The position numbers and the translations under genes are program-made. From Mucisphaera sp965279675 (GTDB lineage: Bacteria; Planctomycetota; Phycisphaerae; Phycisphaerales; Phycisphaeraceae), in NCBI RefSeq assembly GCF_965279675.1, contig NZ_CBDIIJ010000002.1, positions 744,001 to 808,000 on the forward strand: a DNA stretch of 64,000 bases. Reading direction: 5' to 3'. Shown one piece after another: positions 8,680-16,843 of this stretch. The first letter of the stretch is position 1; every line of letters starts with the position of its first letter. The notes under the pieces were generated by a model. The model was not told the DNA's origin. It saw only the letters and a program-made list of their open reading frames with translations, and did not search any database.

Positions 8680-10407
8680 CTAGGTGGTGGATTTGGAGCC
8701 TCCATCGTTATCGGTTCGCTGAGCAGAGGGGTTTGGTTCGGCCGGTGGTTCATCCCGTGTCGCTTCCTCGGATCCATCCCCCACCGATTCCTGACCGGTT
8801 TTATCCCGGACCTTCGGCTTCTCAATCGGATTACCCGCAGCGTCCAGCTCACCCTCAAGATCGTTATGCCCGTAATCAACCGGCGGCGGCACCTCGCTCC
8901 GCCACGGCTGATCCGCTATCAGCTGCCGCGCCGCACGCATCCCCGTAATCATCGCACGACGATCCGACATCCGACCCGGAGCCTCGTGCTGGCCATACCC
9001 AGGCGGGCCCTCCTCCTTGTACAAGTGCACCGTCGTCGTCGGAAACGCAAACGACACCCCGATCGTGTCCGCCAGCCGAACAATGTCCACCAGCAACCGC
9101 TCACGCTCCCGAAGCTCCGTCGACCAGTCCGGCACCTCGAAAAACAGGTAAAGCAGCGTGTCAATGCTCGAACTGTTGAACTCGTTCACCCAGACCTGGT
9201 AGTAGTCCTTCCGCGTATACGGATGATGACGAATCAGCTCCCGCACACCCTCCGCAAAAGCCAGCAGCTTGTCAGGCGGCGTGTCGTACTGAAGGCTCAA
9301 CGTCGACTTCCATCGCCGATACTTCCGCCGACCGTAGTTGTCCACGATCGCCCGCACCAGGTTGGCATTCGGCACCGTGATCTGCGAGTTGTAAAACGTC
9401 CGGATCCGCGTCGACCGAAAACCCACCGACTCCACCATCCCCTCGTGCTGGTCCACCACCACCCAGTCGCCAATATCAAACGGACGATCCACCAGCACCG
9501 CCACCGAACCAAAGAAGTTCTCCACCGTGTCCTTCGCCGCAAACGCAAACGCCACACCCCCGATACCCAGCGAAGCAATCAGCGGCCAAACCTCGATCCC
9601 CAAAGTGTTCGCCCCGTAAAGCAAACCAATCGCGATCACAAAAATCTTCAGCGTCTTACGCACCAGCGGGATCACAATGTCATCCACCCGCGTCGTCGTT
9701 GCCTCAGCATGACGCGTTAACACACTCCCCACCAGGTCAATCAGCCGCAGCGCCGAAACCACGCCCGCCAGCACCGAGAAGACCGCCAACGCACCCTTCG
9801 CCACCTCATACACCACCCCCTCAAACTGCAGAAAATCCAACGCCAACTGGCAGAAGATCGCCGCCGCATACAAACCAAACGGACGCGTCGTCCGCCGAAG
9901 CTCCTCCCGCCTGGTCTTGGCCCCCTGCTCACGTATCTGACGGTGAATGATCAGCCGAAGCAGCGTCTGCACGCTGAAATCAATCAGCACCGCAATGAAG
10001 ATAAACAGAAACAGCGCGATCCACTGCCAGTAAGCCAGACCCAACAGATCCTGCTGCACCAGATAAGCCGGCGCGAACGTCTCGATCCAGTCCTGCACGA
10101 CCTGGTAACGCGGATCGCTAGGCGGACCATCAATCTCAATCGCCAGCCCACCCCCTGACGCCCCACCAGCCTGAGCCTCCTTCGCCGACGGCTCCGCAAC
10201 CCCCATCTGCACCGGCACGCCGGTCAGCTGCGCAAGCGCCTCCTTCGTGGCCGACCCGCCAGTAGAACCGCCAGCTTCGACACCCTCCGTCTGAGCTCCC
10301 GCGCTCTCCGGCACAGAAGTGCTGTTCTGAATGGCCAGCCCCACAAACCCCACCACAGCGAGTATCACGCAGGCAGCAATGAACAGACGGTAGAGAAAAG
10401 TGGTCAT
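8680..10407 (-). CDS. MscS-family mechanosensitive channel with long N-terminal region
   Basis: This 575-residue protein contains an MscS core. The pore-helix region is GIGGVAFAFAAKDTVENFFGS, followed by the beta domain (FDIGDWVVVDQHEGMVESVGFRSTRIRT, ITVPNANLV) and the alpha-beta C-terminal domain (VNEFNSSSIDTLLYLFFEV). A signal-like hydrophobic N-terminus, a low-complexity Gly/Ala/Ser stretch and three or more extra membrane helices precede the core. It would open under membrane tension to release solutes. Its first 4 bases overlap the end of the upstream small membrane protein gene (ATGA), and its TAG stop is followed directly by the ribosome binding site of the MlaE-like gene. This places a tension sensor in the same transcript as a lipid transporter. 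Confidence 0.92.
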   Translation of the reverse strand: MTTFLYRLFIAACVILAVVGFVGLAIQNSTSVPESAGAQTEGVEAGGSTGGSATKEALAQLTGVPVQMGVAEPSAKEAQAGGASGGGLAIEIDGPPSDPRYQVVQDWIETFAPAYLVQQDLLGLAYWQWIALFLFIFIAVLIDFSVQTLLRLIIHRQIREQGAKTRREELRRTTRPFGLYAAAIFCQLALDFLQFEGVVYEVAKGALAVFSVLAGVVSALRLIDLVGSVLTRHAEATTTRVDDIVIPLVRKTLKIFVIAIGLLYGANTLGIEVWPLIASLGIGGVAFAFAAKDTVENFFGSVAVLVDRPFDIGDWVVVDQHEGMVESVGFRSTRIRTFYNSQITVPNANLVRAIVDNYGRRKYRRWKSTLSLQYDTPPDKLLAFAEGVRELIRHHPYTRKDYYQVWVNEFNSSSIDTLLYLFFEVPDWSTELRERERLLVDIVRLADTIGVSFAFPTTTVHLYKEEGPPGYGQHEAPGRMSDRRAMITGMRAARQLIADQPWRSEVPPPVDYGHNDLEGELDAAGNPIEKPKVRDKTGQESVGDGSEEATRDEPPAEPNPSAQRTDNDGGSKSTT

Positions 10408-10724
10408 CGAATGATTCGGACGTTGCGGCGGCCATCATCGTCGGTCTTCTCACCGGGCCGACCTGGGTGCTGGGTCCCGAGCAGGCCTGAAAGCGTATCC
10501 AGAACCAACGCAATGAGCGAGAACACCACATAACTCACCAGGCCCACCACCACGGCCAGCAGCAGCAACGCCAACAACGGCAGCAAAATCACCAGAACCG
10601 CCAGCAGGATCGCCACCGACAGCGCCCAGTTTGCCCGAGCGTTACGACCCCACGCATCGCGCCGGGCCCACACATGCGTGAAGCCCCGACCGCCTGCCTG
10701 ATTGTCCTCAAACCCCCAAATCAT
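10404..10724 (-). CDS. Small membrane protein, first gene of the operon
   Basis: This 106-residue protein is not recognised. It has a hydrophilic N-terminus with several Trp and Arg residues, one long hydrophobic block (about residues 33-78, probably two helices) and a charged C-terminus. Its TGA overlaps the MscS start by 4 bases, so it is most likely translationally coupled to the channel. The start is the ATG at 10724. Confidence 0.72.
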   Translation of the reverse strand: MIWGFEDNQAGGRGFTHVWARRDAWGRNARANWALSVAILLAVLVILLPLLALLLLAVVVGLVSYVVFSLIALVLDTLSGLLGTQHPGRPGEKTDDDGRRNVRIIR

Positions 10725-10843
10725 CAGATCATGCTAGATGGCCTCAGCAACCCGTGCAACGAAAACGACCAAAAGAAACGCTGGAGAACACCGCCCCAAC
10801 CGTCGATGCCCTGACAGACCTCATGTTCAGTAAGGGGAACGAG

Positions 10844-11755
10844 ATGGGAATCGCGAGCAGCACGTCAACCAGTCAGCAGGCCCAGGGATCCATCAGCGAC
10901 GCCGAGAAGGTCGTCGAACCAGCCATCCGCGAGATCGGCCACATCGCCACCCTCCCGGAAATCACCATCAAAATCATGGACCTGATCGATGACCCCGACG
11001 CCACCGCGCAGGACCTCAACCAGCTGATCGAAGGCGACCCCGCCCTCGGCGCCCGAATCCTCAAGGTCGTCAACTCCGCCTTCTATGGCGTGCCCGGACA
11101 GGTCGCCTCCATCAACCGCGCCATCGTCCTCCTCGGCCTCAACGCCATCAAGAACATCGCCATCGCCGCGAGCCTCACCAAACTCTTCCGAGGCGGAAAA
11201 ATCGTCAAAGGCTTCAACGCCAAAGACCTCTGGCTGCACAGCACCGCCACCGCTGCCGCCTCCAAGCTCATCGTCAACGAACTCTCCATGGGCTACCTCG
11301 ACGAAGCCTTCCTCGCCGGACTCATCCACGACCTCGGCCTCATGGTCGAAATCCAGTCCCGCCGACCCAAGTTCGTCAAGTGCATCGAGAAGGTCGAAGC
11401 CAACAACGGCCTCCTCCTCCGAGACGTCGAACGCGAGGTCTTCAAGGCCACCCACGAAGACTTTGGCCGCGTTCTCGCCCGAAACTGGAAGTTCCCGCCA
11501 GCCCTCGTCAACGTCGTCGGCGGACACCACGAACCCGAAAAGTACGACGGCGAAGAAGCCGTCCTGCCCACCATCGTCGCCGTCGCCGACACCCTCGCCG
11601 CCAAGGCCGGCTTCGGCTACACCCGAGGCGAAGAACGAACCGAACCCAAACCCGAATGGCTCGAGTCACTCGGACTCACCCAGGAACAAATCAACCGGAT
11701 CGAAGAGGCCCTGCCCGACGCCGTCAACGAAGCCTCCGCCCTCATGAAGGCCTGA
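10844..11755 (+). CDS. HDOD-domain signalling protein
   Basis: This 303-residue protein carries an HDOD domain, recognisable from LPEITIKIMDLIDDPDATAQDLNQLIEGDPALGARILKVVNSAF split over residues 40-85 and from the helical HD-like core (LWLHSTATAAASKL, AFLAGLIHDLGLMV, GGHHEPE). HDOD proteins act in bacterial signalling and stress or cell-cycle control, usually without the phosphodiesterase activity of true HD-GYP proteins. I chose the ATG at 10844 because TAAGGGG at 10831-10837 precedes it by 6 bases; the frame also has an earlier possible start at 10754. It is transcribed divergently from the channel/transporter operon. Confidence 0.88.
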   Translation: MGIASSTSTSQQAQGSISDAEKVVEPAIREIGHIATLPEITIKIMDLIDDPDATAQDLNQLIEGDPALGARILKVVNSAFYGVPGQVASINRAIVLLGLNAIKNIAIAASLTKLFRGGKIVKGFNAKDLWLHSTATAAASKLIVNELSMGYLDEAFLAGLIHDLGLMVEIQSRRPKFVKCIEKVEANNGLLLRDVEREVFKATHEDFGRVLARNWKFPPALVNVVGGHHEPEKYDGEEAVLPTIVAVADTLAAKAGFGYTRGEERTEPKPEWLESLGLTQEQINRIEEALPDAVNEASALMKA

Positions 11756-11834
11756 TCCGGCTAACGATCTCTTTTCCCTCCGGGCGGCGGATCGTCAGGG
11801 TTCGTCGCCTTTTCCAGGCTCTCGGAGAGGCACC

Positions 11835-12071
11835 ATGACCGAAGTCGTCCGCCAGTTCGAATTCGATGTCATCGACGGCCAAGGCGTCATGCGCCGAAGA
11901 CTCAGAGTCATCGGCCGCGACCAGCGAAACGCCGAACACATCCTCAAACGCGGCATGCCTGGCTCCGTCATCCTCCGCTGCGACGAAATCGCCAAAGGCA
12001 AACTCGTCGCAGCCAGACCCGAACCAGCCAGGCCCACACCGCAGCAGTCCGACATCAGCGAAGCCGCCTGA
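11835..12071 (+). CDS. Small conserved-looking hypothetical protein
   Basis: This 78-residue protein is not recognised. It is basic, with alternating hydrophobic and charged residues (VVRQFEFDVIDGQGVMRRRLRVIGRDQRNAEHIL), and ends in a Pro/Ala-rich tail. A good ribosome binding site (GGAGAGG at 11823-11829) lies 5 bases before the ATG, and a bidirectional terminator follows. The fold may be a short beta-alpha domain. It could be co-transcribed with the HDOD gene. Confidence 0.65.
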   Translation: MTEVVRQFEFDVIDGQGVMRRRLRVIGRDQRNAEHILKRGMPGSVILRCDEIAKGKLVAARPEPARPTPQQSDISEAA

Positions 12072-12097
12072 TCACCACCTCGTACAACCAAAAAAAA

Positions 12098-12131
12098 CCA
12101 CGCCGCCCACTCGAGGGACGGCGTGGCTTTG
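12098..12131. terminator. Bidirectional intrinsic terminator
   Basis: An 8-bp stem (CCACGCCG at 12098-12105, CGGCGTGG at 12119-12126) has a T-rich tail on the + side (CTTTGTTTT) and an A-run on the other side (12090-12097). It can end both the small hypothetical gene and the convergent exported-protein gene. Confidence 0.85.
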
Positions 12132-12152
12132 TTTTCTAAACCAACAGGTCAA

Positions 12153-12950
12153 TCAGGCCTTCGCCTGACGACGGGCAGCCAGCAGACCCAGGCCGAGCAG
12201 ACCAGCAGCAGCAGCCGTCGGCGTCGGGATGATGGGAGGCGGAGGCGGCGACTGCATGAAGTACATCTGGTCCTGACGTACAGCCGTCAGACCGCCACTC
12301 GGCGACGAAAGACCGCCGAGGCTGTAATCCAGAGGACCTGCGAAACCGACCGCCGCCGACAGCAGACTGTCCGCGTCGCTAAGCCAGGTCGCGTTACCGG
12401 AGGTCACACGGAAATTACCCGTGTCGATATCCACACCGGCCAGCGGGGTCACCTGCTCGTTCACAACCTCCCAGATCGCGATCTGGAAAGGAACGATCTG
12501 AGCCGTCGTCCAGCTGCCGATCGCCGCACCAAACGTATCGATCGCGTGGTTGGCCAGCTTGGTCAGCAGCGTCGCACGAGCGATGCCCATCGGGCTCGGG
12601 TTCGTCCCGCCGTTGTCCTTCGGTGCGTCCCAGATATCCACAACGTCGTAAGTCGCGTTGCTGCCCACCGTCTCGAACGCCTCGATGCAGAACGTGATCA
12701 GGTCCGAGGCCGGGGTCGTCACCGCACCCAGATCGGCAATATCAAGCGTGTCGCTCGCCGCACGATCCGACCAGGTGAACCGGCCGCCCGTAACGCTCTG
12801 ATAGGAAGAGCCGCTATTGGTCGAGATGCTGACCGCCTGACCCGAAAAGCTCTCCCGGTGCAGGGCAATCGTGCCCGCCTGAGCCGCGATCGCACCAGCG
12901 CCAAGCAGCATCGCCGCAGCGCACAAAGTTCCAGTGACGTGGGTGTTCAT
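12153..12950 (-). CDS. Exported protein with PTPTAA-type sorting tail and thioester-domain-like motifs (copy A)
   Basis: This 265-residue protein begins with a signal peptide (MNTHVTGTLC, cleavage probably after AAQA) and ends with PTPTAAAAGLLGLGLLAARR, a sorting-tail layout (motif, hydrophobic helix, arginines) without the Glu of PEP. Internally it has FCIEAFE and then PFQIAIWEVVNE. A Cys followed much later by FQxAxW is the layout of Cys-Gln thioester domains of surface adhesins. It is a tandem paralogue of the gene at 13154-13978. I placed the start at the ATG at 12950, which has GGAGAGG just upstream; the longer frame to 13130 has no signal peptide at its start. A role in surface attachment is inferred. 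Confidence 0.82.
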   Translation of the reverse strand: MNTHVTGTLCAAAMLLGAGAIAAQAGTIALHRESFSGQAVSISTNSGSSYQSVTGGRFTWSDRAASDTLDIADLGAVTTPASDLITFCIEAFETVGSNATYDVVDIWDAPKDNGGTNPSPMGIARATLLTKLANHAIDTFGAAIGSWTTAQIVPFQIAIWEVVNEQVTPLAGVDIDTGNFRVTSGNATWLSDADSLLSAAVGFAGPLDYSLGGLSSPSGGLTAVRQDQMYFMQSPPPPPIIPTPTAAAAGLLGLGLLAARRQAKA

Positions 12951-13087
12951 GAGTTCCTCTCCGAACGGTTGTGTGTACTCCCAGCCACAAAAGTAACCCA
13001 CGTCCCATAACAAGGCAAGCCTATCTAAACGACAATAAACTGAATTACAGGAAAATCCTAGCTTGTTAACAGCCCAGCTTAACAACC

Positions 13088-13125
13088 ATGCAAAGAAAAC
13101 CGCCGGCCTAGAACAGGCCGGCGGT
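13088..13125 (-). terminator. Terminator of exported-protein copy B
   Basis: An 11-bp perfect stem (13099-13109 with 13115-13125) and 5-base loop lie just downstream of copy B. On the minus strand the stem is followed by TTTTCTTTG, so it ends the 13154-13978 transcript before copy A. Confidence 0.85.
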
Positions 13126-13153
13126 CTCACGAAAATTAGAATCGAACCGAAAC

Positions 13154-13978
13154 TCAGGCCTTGGCCCGACGACGAGCCACAAGAGCACCCAGACCCAGCA
13201 GGCCGGCACCCGCAGCCGTCGGCGTCGGAACCACGGGAGGCGGGCCAGAAGGCTTACGCACCGTGATCTGGTCCTGGATCCGAGCCGTCAGCGACTCGAA
13301 AGGCGAACCGAAACCGATCAGCTCCACACCAGCATCAGCCACCATCGCCTGATCCAGCAGGTTCTGAGCCGTCGTCGCGATCACATGGCTGCTGCCATAC
13401 CGCGAGTAGAAATCGCCACGATCCGAGGTGTTGCTCTGCATGATGTTCAGGGTCTGCATGCCCTGCACCACCGCCTCGTTGACAACCTCCCAAACGGCCA
13501 GCTGGAAAGCCTTGATGTAGTTCACATCGAAGCTGCCATTGACCTTCCAGTCATCCTCATCCGTTCCCAGGAAGCCCACAGCGAACAGCTTGCCCAGGTT
13601 ATCAGCACGGATCGCACCCATCGGGTTCGGGTTCGGACCGCCAACATTGTTGTTCGGCATCTGCTCAGCTTCGAGCACCGCGTACTGGCTCGGTGCCGTG
13701 TTCACGCTCTCGAAAGCCTCGATGCAGAACGCCAGGAAGCCCGAAACCGTGCCGTTACCCTTGGTGATGTCCGTGAAGTGAACATCGGGAACGGCCCCCG
13801 CATCCTGTGTCCAACGAATCAGACCAGCACTACGGTTGCCAAAGTTCGTCTTGATCGAACCACCGACGTAGCTCTCGTAGTCCAGCGTCACAATGCTGGT
13901 CGCCTGGGCCTGGCTGGTAAAGCCGGTCGTCAGTGCGGCCGCCACAGCGGCGGCAGTAGTCATCGACAAACGAGTCAT
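13154..13978 (-). CDS. Exported protein with PTPTAA-type sorting tail and thioester-domain-like motifs (copy B)
   Basis: This is the paralogue of copy A, about 274 residues, with a signal peptide ending near SQAQA and the tail PTPTAAGAGLLGLGALVARR. The shared blocks are FCIEAFES, NPMGAIRADNLGKL and AFQLAVWEVVNEAV, so the proposed thioester Cys (in FCIE) and Gln (in FQLAVW) are conserved in both copies. Two adjacent ATGs (13981 and 13978) follow GGGGAG; I give the second, which leaves a few bases of spacing. It has its own terminator between the copies, so the two are probably transcribed separately. Confidence 0.82.
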   Translation of the reverse strand: MTRLSMTTAAAVAAALTTGFTSQAQATSIVTLDYESYVGGSIKTNFGNRSAGLIRWTQDAGAVPDVHFTDITKGNGTVSGFLAFCIEAFESVNTAPSQYAVLEAEQMPNNNVGGPNPNPMGAIRADNLGKLFAVGFLGTDEDDWKVNGSFDVNYIKAFQLAVWEVVNEAVVQGMQTLNIMQSNTSDRGDFYSRYGSSHVIATTAQNLLDQAMVADAGVELIGFGSPFESLTARIQDQITVRKPSGPPPVVPTPTAAGAGLLGLGALVARRRAKA

Positions 13979-14276
13979 CATCTCCCCAATCACGTAGCGT
14001 TCAGAAGAATGGCCAGCCCGCGGCCAGCACCCGGGAAAGATGCCATTCACGCCAACGATTCAAAGCCCCACCGTCCGAAAATCACCAGAATCAAAAAGCA
14101 ACCGACCGCGCATCCGGAAGCCCATCTCGCAAACCCCGAAACCCCACAACCCACAAACCCCACGCAGCTTCACACACCCGCCAATCAGCCGCCGAAACAC
14201 ACCCCAGGCAGACAGACCGACAGCCAGCCCATCACCCCCGTCATGCCCAACAAAACTCACGCCGCGATACGAACGA
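13979..14276. other. Intergenic gap upstream of copy B and downstream of argG
   Basis: This stretch of about 300 bases is very rich in C and A on the + strand. I see no supported gene, RNA or clear terminator in it. Confidence 0.6.
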
Positions 14277-15518
14277 TTAACGGTCCTTACGGAGAGGCTG
14301 TTTCTGACCCGCCACCGTCATGGGCAGGCCATACAGATCAATAAACCCACGCGCCGCCGTGATGTCGTACCCGTGCATCGCGAAGCTCGCCAGGTCCTCG
14401 TCGTAAAGCGAGTTCGGGCTCGTCGCCTCCACCGCCATTGCCGAGCCCTTGTACAGCTTCACCTTCACCTCGCCACTCAACACCTGATTCGACTGGTCGA
14501 TGAACGCCTGCATCGCATAACGAAGCGGGTGGAACCACTGGCCGTTGTAAACCAGCTCCGCATACCGCGACGCCAGCCGCAGCTTCTCGTGGAACAGATC
14601 CCGCTCCAGACAGATCTGCTCCAGCGCCTTATGCGCCTCATACAGAATCGTCCCGCCAGGCGTCTCATACACACCACGCGACTTCATCCCCACCAGCCGG
14701 TTCTCAACCAGAAGCGTCGTCCCCACCGCGTGCTTCCCACCAAGCGCATTAAGCTGCGCGATGATCTCGTGCCCGGCCAGCTTCTTCCCGTTGATCGCGA
14801 CCGGATCACCCTTCTTAAAAGTGATCGTCACCGTCGCCGCCTTGTTCGGCGCCTTCTCAGGCGTCGTCGCCATCACCAGACAATCGTTCCACTTCGGCTC
14901 CGACCCAGGCGACTCGATCTCCGCACCCTCATGCGAGATGTGCCACAGGTTCCGGTCCCGCGAATAGATCTTCTTCTTGCTCTGATCAATCGGAATCTTG
15001 TGCTTCTTCGCATAGTCGATCGCCGTCTCACGATCCGTCAGACCCGACACAAGAAAACGCGGGTCCTTCCAGGGCGACACAATCTTCAGCTTCGGATTCA
15101 GCGCCTTGTACGTCAGCTCGAACCGAACCTGATCGTTCCCCTTGCCCGTCGCCCCATGCCCCACCGCGTCCGCCTTCGTCTGCTTCGCCACCATCACCTG
15201 ATGCTTCGCAATCAAAGGCCGCGCAATGCTCGTCCCCAGCAGATAGTCCGACTCATACACCGCGTGCGCCCGCAGCATCGGGAAGCAGTATTCCTCCGCG
15301 AACTCCTTACGAAGATCCTTCACCACCACCTCATCCGCGCCCGAGGCGTAAGCCTTCTTCTCGATCCCCTTCAGCTCATCCCCCTGCCCCAGCTCCGCCG
15401 CGAACGCCACCAGCTTCACACCCGGATAACGGTCCTTCAACCAGGGCAGAATGACCGAGGTATCCAGCCCACCCGAGTAGGCCAGCACAATCTTCTTGGG
15501 ATGCTTCTCAGCAGACAT
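14277..15518 (-). CDS. argG: Argininosuccinate synthase
   Basis: This enzyme joins citrulline and aspartate using ATP in arginine biosynthesis. The 413-residue length is normal. The ATP pyrophosphatase P-loop AYSGGLDTS is at residues 13-21, and further family blocks are GHGATGKGNDQVRFE, SPWKDPRF and DRNLWHISHEG. The ATG at 15518 is preceded by AAGGAG at a normal distance. No other arginine gene is adjacent, so it is likely a single-gene unit. Confidence 0.97.
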   Translation of the reverse strand: MSAEKHPKKIVLAYSGGLDTSVILPWLKDRYPGVKLVAFAAELGQGDELKGIEKKAYASGADEVVVKDLRKEFAEEYCFPMLRAHAVYESDYLLGTSIARPLIAKHQVMVAKQTKADAVGHGATGKGNDQVRFELTYKALNPKLKIVSPWKDPRFLVSGLTDRETAIDYAKKHKIPIDQSKKKIYSRDRNLWHISHEGAEIESPGSEPKWNDCLVMATTPEKAPNKAATVTITFKKGDPVAINGKKLAGHEIIAQLNALGGKHAVGTTLLVENRLVGMKSRGVYETPGGTILYEAHKALEQICLERDLFHEKLRLASRYAELVYNGQWFHPLRYAMQAFIDQSNQVLSGEVKVKLYKGSAMAVEATSPNSLYDEDLASFAMHGYDITAARGFIDLYGLPMTVAGQKQPLRKDR

Positions 15519-15551
15519 ATCGCGACTCCTTCTTAAGAGCAGCGATCATAG

Positions 15552-15582
15552 AAAAAGCCCGCGGCATGTGTCGCCACGGGCT
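15552..15582 (-). terminator. Terminator of the sigma-70 factor gene
   Basis: A 6-bp stem (AGCCCG at 15556-15561, CGGGCT at 15577-15582) is followed on the minus strand by TTTTTC. It lies between the sigma gene stop and argG. Confidence 0.65.
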
Positions 15583-15609
15583 CACAACGGTCTCTGTTTT
15601 CAACCAGAT

Positions 15610-16626
15610 TCAAAGAGCCAGCTCTTCGAGCTCCTCGGCCGCCTTCTCCAGATTCATCGAACTGTCCAGCAGCGTGTCCTCCAGCCCCTTGCGCAGCTTC
15701 CGAAGCGCCCGGTTTTGGATCTGCCGCACACGCTCCTTGGTCAGCCCGATCCGCTGCCCCACCTGCAGCAACGTCCGCGCCTTGTCGTCCGGGTCATCCT
15801 CTCCCAGACCAAACCGCTCCCGAATCACCGTGCGCTCGAGGTCCGTCAGACCCGCCGCGTGGTGATCCAGCAGCTGCGCCGCGTGCTCGGCACAATCCTG
15901 TTCCTGCTCCGCGGCCTTCCGCTGAGCATGGTCCGACCGCTCAAAGTCCGGGTTGGCTTCAACAGGAAACAGCTTCCGATACCGCGTCGTCTTCTCACCC
16001 AGACGGCTGAACGCCTTCAGGATCGAACGACACGCATACGTCGAAAACTTGAACCCACGCCCCGCATCAAACTTCTCAATCGACCGCACCAGCGCCAGGT
16101 TGCCCTCCGCGATCATCTCCGTGAACTCCAGCCGACTCCGCTCAAACTTCCGAGCCATCGCCAGCACCAGCGCCACGTTGTACTCCGCGATCATCTCACG
16201 CAGCTCAAGCGCCCGCGCATCCCACGCCAGCAACCGCTCCGCCTGACGGATACCCACCCGACGCGTCTGAATCGCCGAACGAGCCTCCTCCGCCTGAAAA
16301 CGACAGTAGTTGTACGACGTGAAGATCACCCGCTCCTGCGCCGCCGTCAGCAACTGCGGGCTGTTGGACTGGGCAAGCTGGAGAACCGGGGTCTCCCGCT
16401 CGAGGTGGTAATACCAGTCAACCGACGGCCGCTTGATCGCTTCCGCCTCAGCCAACATCTCCTCCATCGCCAGCTCATCATTAAAAAGATCGCTTGCCAT
16501 GAAGTCGATCGGGCCTTCCAGCAACTCAAGAAGACGCTCAACTCGCGCTTCACTAAGGTCGCTCGGCAGCGACCAGGAGGACTGCGATGACGGACGCTCG
16601 GACGCGTTGCTGATGTTTCCTACCAC
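15610..16626 (-). CDS. RNA polymerase sigma-70 family factor (group 2-like)
   Basis: This 338-residue protein has sigma region 2 (YNVALVLAMARKFERS, EGNLALVRSIEKFD, FKFSTYACRSILKAF) and region 4 (LTDLERTVIRERFGL ... IGLTKERVRQIQNRALRKL). It lacks region 1.1 and the large non-conserved region of housekeeping RpoD, so it is probably an alternative sigma factor that recognises promoters like the housekeeping one. The start is a GTG at 16626 with GAGAGG six bases upstream. It has its own terminator and is transcribed divergently from the MerR-like regulator. Confidence 0.92.
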   Translation of the reverse strand: MVGNISNASERPSSQSSWSLPSDLSEARVERLLELLEGPIDFMASDLFNDELAMEEMLAEAEAIKRPSVDWYYHLERETPVLQLAQSNSPQLLTAAQERVIFTSYNYCRFQAEEARSAIQTRRVGIRQAERLLAWDARALELREMIAEYNVALVLAMARKFERSRLEFTEMIAEGNLALVRSIEKFDAGRGFKFSTYACRSILKAFSRLGEKTTRYRKLFPVEANPDFERSDHAQRKAAEQEQDCAEHAAQLLDHHAAGLTDLERTVIRERFGLGEDDPDDKARTLLQVGQRIGLTKERVRQIQNRALRKLRKGLEDTLLDSSMNLEKAAEELEELAL

Positions 16627-16843
16627 AGTGGGCCTCTCTATCCTTGAGGGTGCCTGAACGAAAATCGTCTAAAAAGTCCATAACGGTCATCGACAACTTA
16701 GTACTTTCCCCTAGAATTGTCTACCCTCCAAACCAACTTTCTGCCCCTTTTGACCGTTTTAGGGTAAATCTGGGTGGTTTTTGCCCCATTTAGGCCTAAT
16801 CTGGCTTCGATAAAGCGCCTACGGTTGCACCAGAGGTTTCAGC

